NCBI RefSeq assembly: GCF_049445855.1
Contig: NZ_JBMSDV010000003.1
Span: 620,001-684,000, forward strand
DNA from: JAGOCV01 sp049445855
Lineage (GTDB): Bacteria > Pseudomonadota > Gammaproteobacteria > Burkholderiales > Burkholderiaceae_C
DNA length: 64,000 nt
Direction: 5' to 3'
Made by a program: the position numbers and the translations under genes. The number at the start of each line of letters is the position of its first letter. Position 1 is the stretch's first letter. A model generated the notes under the pieces. That model did no database searches and was not told the DNA's origin. It saw only the letters and a program-made list of their open reading frames with translations. Of this stretch, positions 60,070 to 64,000 are shown one piece after another.

Positions 60070-63064
60070 GGACGCGTTCTCCTTCTGGATCGACGAACAC
60101 CGGCGACACCAGCGTGACTTCGCAAGATTGTCCCGACACCGGCGCGACGGCCCGCAGGCCGTGACCGATGCGCGCGCGACCGCCCTTGACCAGCGCGAGC
60201 GCGATCCAGCGGCCGAGCAACGGACTGAAGGCCATCGAGGTGAAGTGGCCCACGCTGGGCTGCACCGAACCGGAGTACGGCTGGGCAGGGTCCAGCAACT
60301 GCGCACCACGAGGCAGTTCCTGTCCGGGATGCGTGGCCACCACGCCCACAAGCTGCAGGCGGTCCGGGTCGGCCAGGGCCGCTCGCTGCAGTGCGGCCTT
60401 GCCGATGAATTCCTTCTTGGTGCTGAGCATGCGGCCCAGACCCAGGTCGTCTGCGGTGGTGCGCCCGTCGGCCTCGAAGCCGGGTACGAAGAAGCCCTTC
60501 TCGATGCGCAATGTCATCATGGCTTCAGTGCCGTAGGGCATGGCGCCCAGGTCTTCACCCGCGTGCAGTGCGGCCTCCCACATGAAGGACGCGAACCGCG
60601 AGGGCACATAGATTTCATACCCCAACTCCCCTGCGAAGCTGATGCGCATCACGCGCGCGACATGCCCCAGCAGTGTTCCCTGGCGCAGCGACATGTACGG
60701 GAACGCCGCATCGCCCGTATCGAAGTCCGGCTTCAGGCGCTCCAGCAACTGGCGCGCCCGGGGGCCTGCAACCGCAAAGGCTGCCCATTGTTCCGTGACG
60801 GGAGTGATCCGCACGTCGAGTTCCGGCCAGTCGATCTGCAGGCAGCGCAGCAGCTGCGCATGGATGCGCTCGGCATTGCCAGTGGTCGTGGTCATGAAGT
60901 AGCGGTCGGTATCGAGTCGGCTGGTGGTGCCATCGTCGAGCACCGCGCCGTCGATACGCAGCATCACACCGTAGCGGCACTTGCCCCGCTCCAGTGTCTG
61001 CCAGCCGTTGACATAGACACGGTCGAGCAGCGTGGCTACATCGCGGCCCGTCAGCTCGAATTTGCCCAGTGTGGAAACGTCGGTAAGGCCCACGGCCTGC
61101 CGCACGTTGAGTGCTTCGCGGTTGACGGCCTGCTGGTCGGTTTCGCCCACGCGACGGTAGAGTTGCGCGCGCTTCCATGGCCCGGCCAGCATGAACATCG
61201 CACCGGCCGCCACATGCCATTCATGCAATGGCGTGACCCGCTCCGGTGCCGCAAGCCGGCCTGCATGACCAGCAGCCAGCGCACCGAGCGTGACAGGCAC
61301 GTATGGCGGCCGGAAAGTGGTGGTACCCCCCTGCGCCAGTGTCTTGCCGGTCAGTCTGGCCACCTGCGCCGCGCCGACAATTCCACCGGTGCGGCCCTGA
61401 TCGGTGCCCATGCCGAGCGTGGTGTAGCGCTTGACGTGCTCCACCGAATGAAAGCCTTCGCGGCAAGCGAGTTCGAGATCGCCGAGCGTCACATCGGTCT
61501 GCAGATCAACGAAACGCATTGCGCGACTGCCGGACTTGCGTGGCACATGCAGCACTGCGCCGGGCGCTCGGGGCGCGTCAGCCGCACCTGATCCCACGGG
61601 CGGCGCAAGCTGCACGGCCTTGCCGGCCGCCGCTGCAGCGGCGACGCCCGCTGCATGACCGGCTGAGAGGCACGCTGGAAGATCGAACTGGCCGTCGCAC
61701 GCGCCTGCCGGGCGCAAACCCGAGGCTGCGGCATCAGACGCTGGCCGGAAGGCGCCAATGGATCCGTCGAACACACGGCGACCGCCCGTGTGGCTGGCGA
61801 GTTGCACACGAGGGTTCCAGCCACCGGACAACAGGAGCAAGTCGCATTCGAGCCGGCGGGTGGCCGTTGTGATGCTCTCACCATCGGCCAGCGGGCCCAC
61901 ATGACAACCCGTCACCGCAAGTCGCCCGGTGGCCTCGACCACGCCGTGCCCCTGCAGCCATGTACCTGCCTGAAGGCCGTCGCCGAGGTGCGAAGGCAGG
62001 CCACTGCGCGAATCCACCACCGCGACGATGGAGGCACCGGCACCCGCAAGATCGCGCGCGACCTGATACGCGCTGTCATTGTTGGTGAACAGCACCACGC
62101 GGCGACCGGGCAGCACGCCGAACTGTTGTAGCAGCGTCTGCGCGGCCGACGCGAGCATCACACCGGGCCGGTCGTTGTTGCCGAAGACCAGCAGTCGTTC
62201 GCTGGCGCCGGTGGCCAGCACCGCATCGCGCGCCTGCACAAGCCAGCGCCGCGATCGGGGCGCGGCCGGCGTTGGCGTCACACCCTGCTCGAGGTTTTCG
62301 AGCAACGCGAAAGAGCCGTGGTCATAGCGGGCATAGACCGTGGTCTGTCGCAACACGCGCACGCCCGGCATCTGCGCGATTGCTTCGACTTGTTCCCGAA
62401 CCCAGACGTCGACAGGCAGCCCATCCACCGAGCCAGGTTCATTCAAGGCCTGGCCACCCGGTGACAGGCCATCGTCGGCAAGGATCACGCGCAAACCGGC
62501 AGACGCCGCTGCGCGTGCCGCGGCAATGCCGGCCACGCCGGCGCCGGCGACAAGCAGATCGGCCGTTGCATGCGCATGCTCGTACGCGCCCGTGTCGGGC
62601 TGCCTGGCCGCGCGGCCGAGACCCGCTGCCCGCCGGATCACGCTTTCGTAGAAATGCCACGCACTACGCGGCCACATGAACGTCTTGTAGTAGAAGCCCG
62701 CCGGGATCATCGACGAGGCCAAGCCGAGCACGCTGGCCGCATCCAGGCGCACCGAAGGCCAACAGTTCTGGCTATTCGCCACGAGACCATCGTGGAGCGC
62801 CAGCGAAGTGGCCCGGACATTCGGTTCGGTCTCGGCGCCCGTGCCGACCTGCACCAAAGCATTCGGTTCGTCCACGCCGTTGGCTGCCATGCCACGCGGT
62901 CGGTGGTACTTGAAGCTGCGGGCCATCAGCAGCACGCCGTTGGCCATAAGCGCACTGGCCAGTGTGTCCCCAGGGTGGCCCGGATAGCGCCGCCCGTTGA
63001 ATGTGAAGTGAATGACGCGTGAACGGTCGATGCGTCCACCGGTGGCGAGGCGGGCCGAAGTCAT
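60062..63064 (-). CDS. soxA: Sarcosine oxidase alpha subunit
   Basis: This 1000-residue protein has the SoxA order: an N-terminal Fer2_4-like domain (HFTFNGRRYPGHPGDTLASAL), an FAD/NAD-binding domain (VAGAGVAGIAAARAAASAG at about residue 180), a BFD-like SoxA_A3 segment (about 540-590) and a C-terminal GcvT folate-binding aminomethyltransferase domain (about 620-980). It oxidises an N-methyl amino acid to glycine and passes the methyl group to tetrahydrofolate. ATGA overlaps join it to soxD before and soxG after. Confidence 0.95.
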   Translation of the reverse strand: MTSARLATGGRIDRSRVIHFTFNGRRYPGHPGDTLASALMANGVLLMARSFKYHRPRGMAANGVDEPNALVQVGTGAETEPNVRATSLALHDGLVANSQNCWPSVRLDAASVLGLASSMIPAGFYYKTFMWPRSAWHFYESVIRRAAGLGRAARQPDTGAYEHAHATADLLVAGAGVAGIAAARAAASAGLRVILADDGLSPGGQALNEPGSVDGLPVDVWVREQVEAIAQMPGVRVLRQTTVYARYDHGSFALLENLEQGVTPTPAAPRSRRWLVQARDAVLATGASERLLVFGNNDRPGVMLASAAQTLLQQFGVLPGRRVVLFTNNDSAYQVARDLAGAGASIVAVVDSRSGLPSHLGDGLQAGTWLQGHGVVEATGRLAVTGCHVGPLADGESITTATRRLECDLLLLSGGWNPRVQLASHTGGRRVFDGSIGAFRPASDAAASGLRPAGACDGQFDLPACLSAGHAAGVAAAAAAGKAVQLAPPVGSGAADAPRAPGAVLHVPRKSGSRAMRFVDLQTDVTLGDLELACREGFHSVEHVKRYTTLGMGTDQGRTGGIVGAAQVARLTGKTLAQGGTTTFRPPYVPVTLGALAAGHAGRLAAPERVTPLHEWHVAAGAMFMLAGPWKRAQLYRRVGETDQQAVNREALNVRQAVGLTDVSTLGKFELTGRDVATLLDRVYVNGWQTLERGKCRYGVMLRIDGAVLDDGTTSRLDTDRYFMTTTTGNAERIHAQLLRCLQIDWPELDVRITPVTEQWAAFAVAGPRARQLLERLKPDFDTGDAAFPYMSLRQGTLLGHVARVMRISFAGELGYEIYVPSRFASFMWEAALHAGEDLGAMPYGTEAMMTLRIEKGFFVPGFEADGRTTADDLGLGRMLSTKKEFIGKAALQRAALADPDRLQLVGVVATHPGQELPRGAQLLDPAQPYSGSVQPSVGHFTSMAFSPLLGRWIALALVKGGRARIGHGLRAVAPVSGQSCEVTLVSPVFVDPEGERVRA

Positions 63065-63336
63065 GGCGCCACTCCTTCACTGCCATCCAGGCCACACAGC
63101 CGCACTGCCATCAACGTGTTGTCGGTGGTGTTGCGCTCGAGCCGCAGCCATTGCTGGCAGCCCATCGCATGGAACCACAGTTCGGCATGCACCCCACGCG
63201 GGTTGGCCCGCAGGTAAACATGGTCCGTCCACGCTTCCTGCGTCCGGACATCGGGCAACTGGCGCTGGCGTGCGTCGCCACCATAGCTGAATTCGGAGAC
63301 GTCACGGGCACCGCAACAGGGACAGGGAATCAACAC
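63061..63336 (-). CDS. soxD: Sarcosine oxidase delta subunit
   Basis: This 91-residue protein starts MLIPCPCCGARDVSEFSYGGDA (CxxC) and has WFHAMGC, supplying the remaining His and Cys of the SoxD zinc site. The GTG at 63336, 13 bases after the soxB stop, is chosen because it gives the family length; a longer in-frame ATG at 63387 would overlap soxB. It overlaps soxA by ATGA. Confidence 0.85.
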   Translation of the reverse strand: MLIPCPCCGARDVSEFSYGGDARQRQLPDVRTQEAWTDHVYLRANPRGVHAELWFHAMGCQQWLRLERNTTDNTLMAVRLCGLDGSEGVAP

Positions 63337-63349
63337 GGCGCAGGTACTT

Positions 63350-64000
63350 TCAGTGAAGCCACGGGAACGGGCCGGAGCCTCGCTCATCCAGCGTTCGGCC
63401 GGATGCAAAACGGTCCAGCGAGAACGGCGCATTGATCTCGTGCGGTGCGTCGTTGGCAATGGTGTGGGCGAACGTCCAGGCCGCACCCGGTGTCGCCTTG
63501 AAGCCTCCATAGCACCAGCCGCCGTTGAGGTAGAGGCCGCCCAATGGCATCTTGCCGATGATCGGGCTGCCGTCCATGGTCATGTCCATGATGCCGCCCC
63601 AGGTGCGCATCATCTTCAGTCGCCCGAACGCCGGAAACAGTTCGAGGCAGCCTCGCACCACGTGGTCGATGACGTTGGGGCCGCCGCGCTGTGCATAAGA
63701 GTTGTAGCCGTCGAGATCGGCCCCCATCACCAACTCTCCCTTGTCGGACTGGCTGATGTAGAAGTGCCAGGCGCGCGAGATGATCACCTTGTCGAGCACC
63801 GGCTTCACCGGCTCGGTCACCATGGCCTGCAGAACATGACTTTCCATCGGCAGGCGCAGGCCGGCCATCTCGGCCAGCACGCCGGAATTGCCGGCGACGC
63901 AGATGCCGATCTTCGGCGCGGCGATGAAGCCGCGCGAGGTCTCCACACCGGTGACTTTGCCGTCTTCACGACGTATGCCGGTGACCTCGCAGTTCTGGAT
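63350..64000 (-). CDS. soxB: Sarcosine oxidase beta subunit (5' end beyond window)
   Basis: The reading frame is open to the window edge; 216 codons of the C-terminal half are present. Visible features are GNSGVLAEMAGLRLPMESHVLQAMVTEPVKP, GADLDGYNSYAQRGG and GGWCYGGFKATPGAAWTFAH, which match SoxB, the FAD/FMN-binding catalytic subunit that oxidises sarcosine. The order soxB-soxD-soxA-soxG is the usual one. The start and N-terminal FAD motif lie outside. Confidence 0.93.
   Translation of the reverse strand: MQNCEVTGIRREDGKVTGVETSRGFIAAPKIGICVAGNSGVLAEMAGLRLPMESHVLQAMVTEPVKPVLDKVIISRAWHFYISQSDKGELVMGADLDGYNSYAQRGGPNVIDHVVRGCLELFPAFGRLKMMRTWGGIMDMTMDGSPIIGKMPLGGLYLNGGWCYGGFKATPGAAWTFAHTIANDAPHEINAPFSLDRFASGRTLDERGSGPFPWLH

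Noticed and set aside
1..64000. CRISPR arrays, insertion sequences, integrases or prophage genes
   Set aside because: No regularly spaced repeats, transposase motifs, phage structural genes or attachment-site duplications were seen. The single tRNA is not followed by an integrase.

Overview
The window is a GC-rich chromosomal segment of a betaproteobacterium, most likely Burkholderiales and probably Comamonadaceae-like. The lineage call is inferred from three things: several Bug-type solute receptors with one TctA/TctB membrane pair, a paaG-paaI-paaK phenylacetate operon, and the familiar ribF-ileS-lspA and lolC-lolD-recJ neighbourhoods. Genes are tightly packed and many pairs overlap by ATGA or GTGA. 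No insertion sequence, prophage, CRISPR array or rRNA operon was seen. One tRNA is present (Met, CAT).

Layout. 1-1499: the 3' end of a trimeric autotransporter adhesin, then a RES-like protein between two paralogous DUF2384-like (MbcA/ParS-type antitoxin) proteins. 1512-6060: a lipoprotein esterase, tRNA-Met with its terminator, and a divergent module of a VWA-domain lipoprotein against an ECF sigma factor and a membrane protein. The two sides share the same bipartite promoter element. 6097-9538: an enoyl-CoA hydratase divergent from paaG-paaI-paaK around a perfect TetR-style palindrome. 9579-17482: housekeeping and envelope genes (M61 peptidase, DsbC, UbiH-type hydroxylase, AsmA, MOSC, YchF). 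17483-19228: a lower-GC Fic gene with a strong inverted repeat upstream. 19220-23914: recJ, an unknown conserved gene, lolC and lolD.

23922-26447 is a leftward operon of a Bug receptor, a stand-alone chorismate mutase, a prephenate-dehydratase-like protein and an XRE-cupin regulator. 26609-36717 holds hydrolases, a MoxR/DUF58/VWA operon, an HtrA-like protease, TatD, a deoxyinosine glycosylase, a spermidine-synthase-like protein and a lone GspE-type ATPase. 36823-41509 has tctB-tctA with a possible leader peptide, a gamma-glutamyltransferase-like enzyme and an EamA transporter. 41503-53804 contains an SDR, a secreted SH3/M48 pair, a transporter, a quinone reductase, a NUDIX protein, a Na/Pi transporter, lspA-ileS-ribF and an HNH protein.

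53805-64000 looks like a catabolic island. A leftward operon (M19 dipeptidase, two Bug receptors, class II aldolase) lies beside an IclR regulator. A second leftward operon follows, soxB-soxD-soxA-soxG plus a NodB-type deacetylase, with soxB cut by the window edge. Together these suggest uptake and breakdown of an N-methylated or N-acylated amino-acid-like compound; the substrate is not determined. The strongest new-looking signals are the RES triad, the mirrored ECF promoter pair, the Bug/chorismate-mutase operon and this island.
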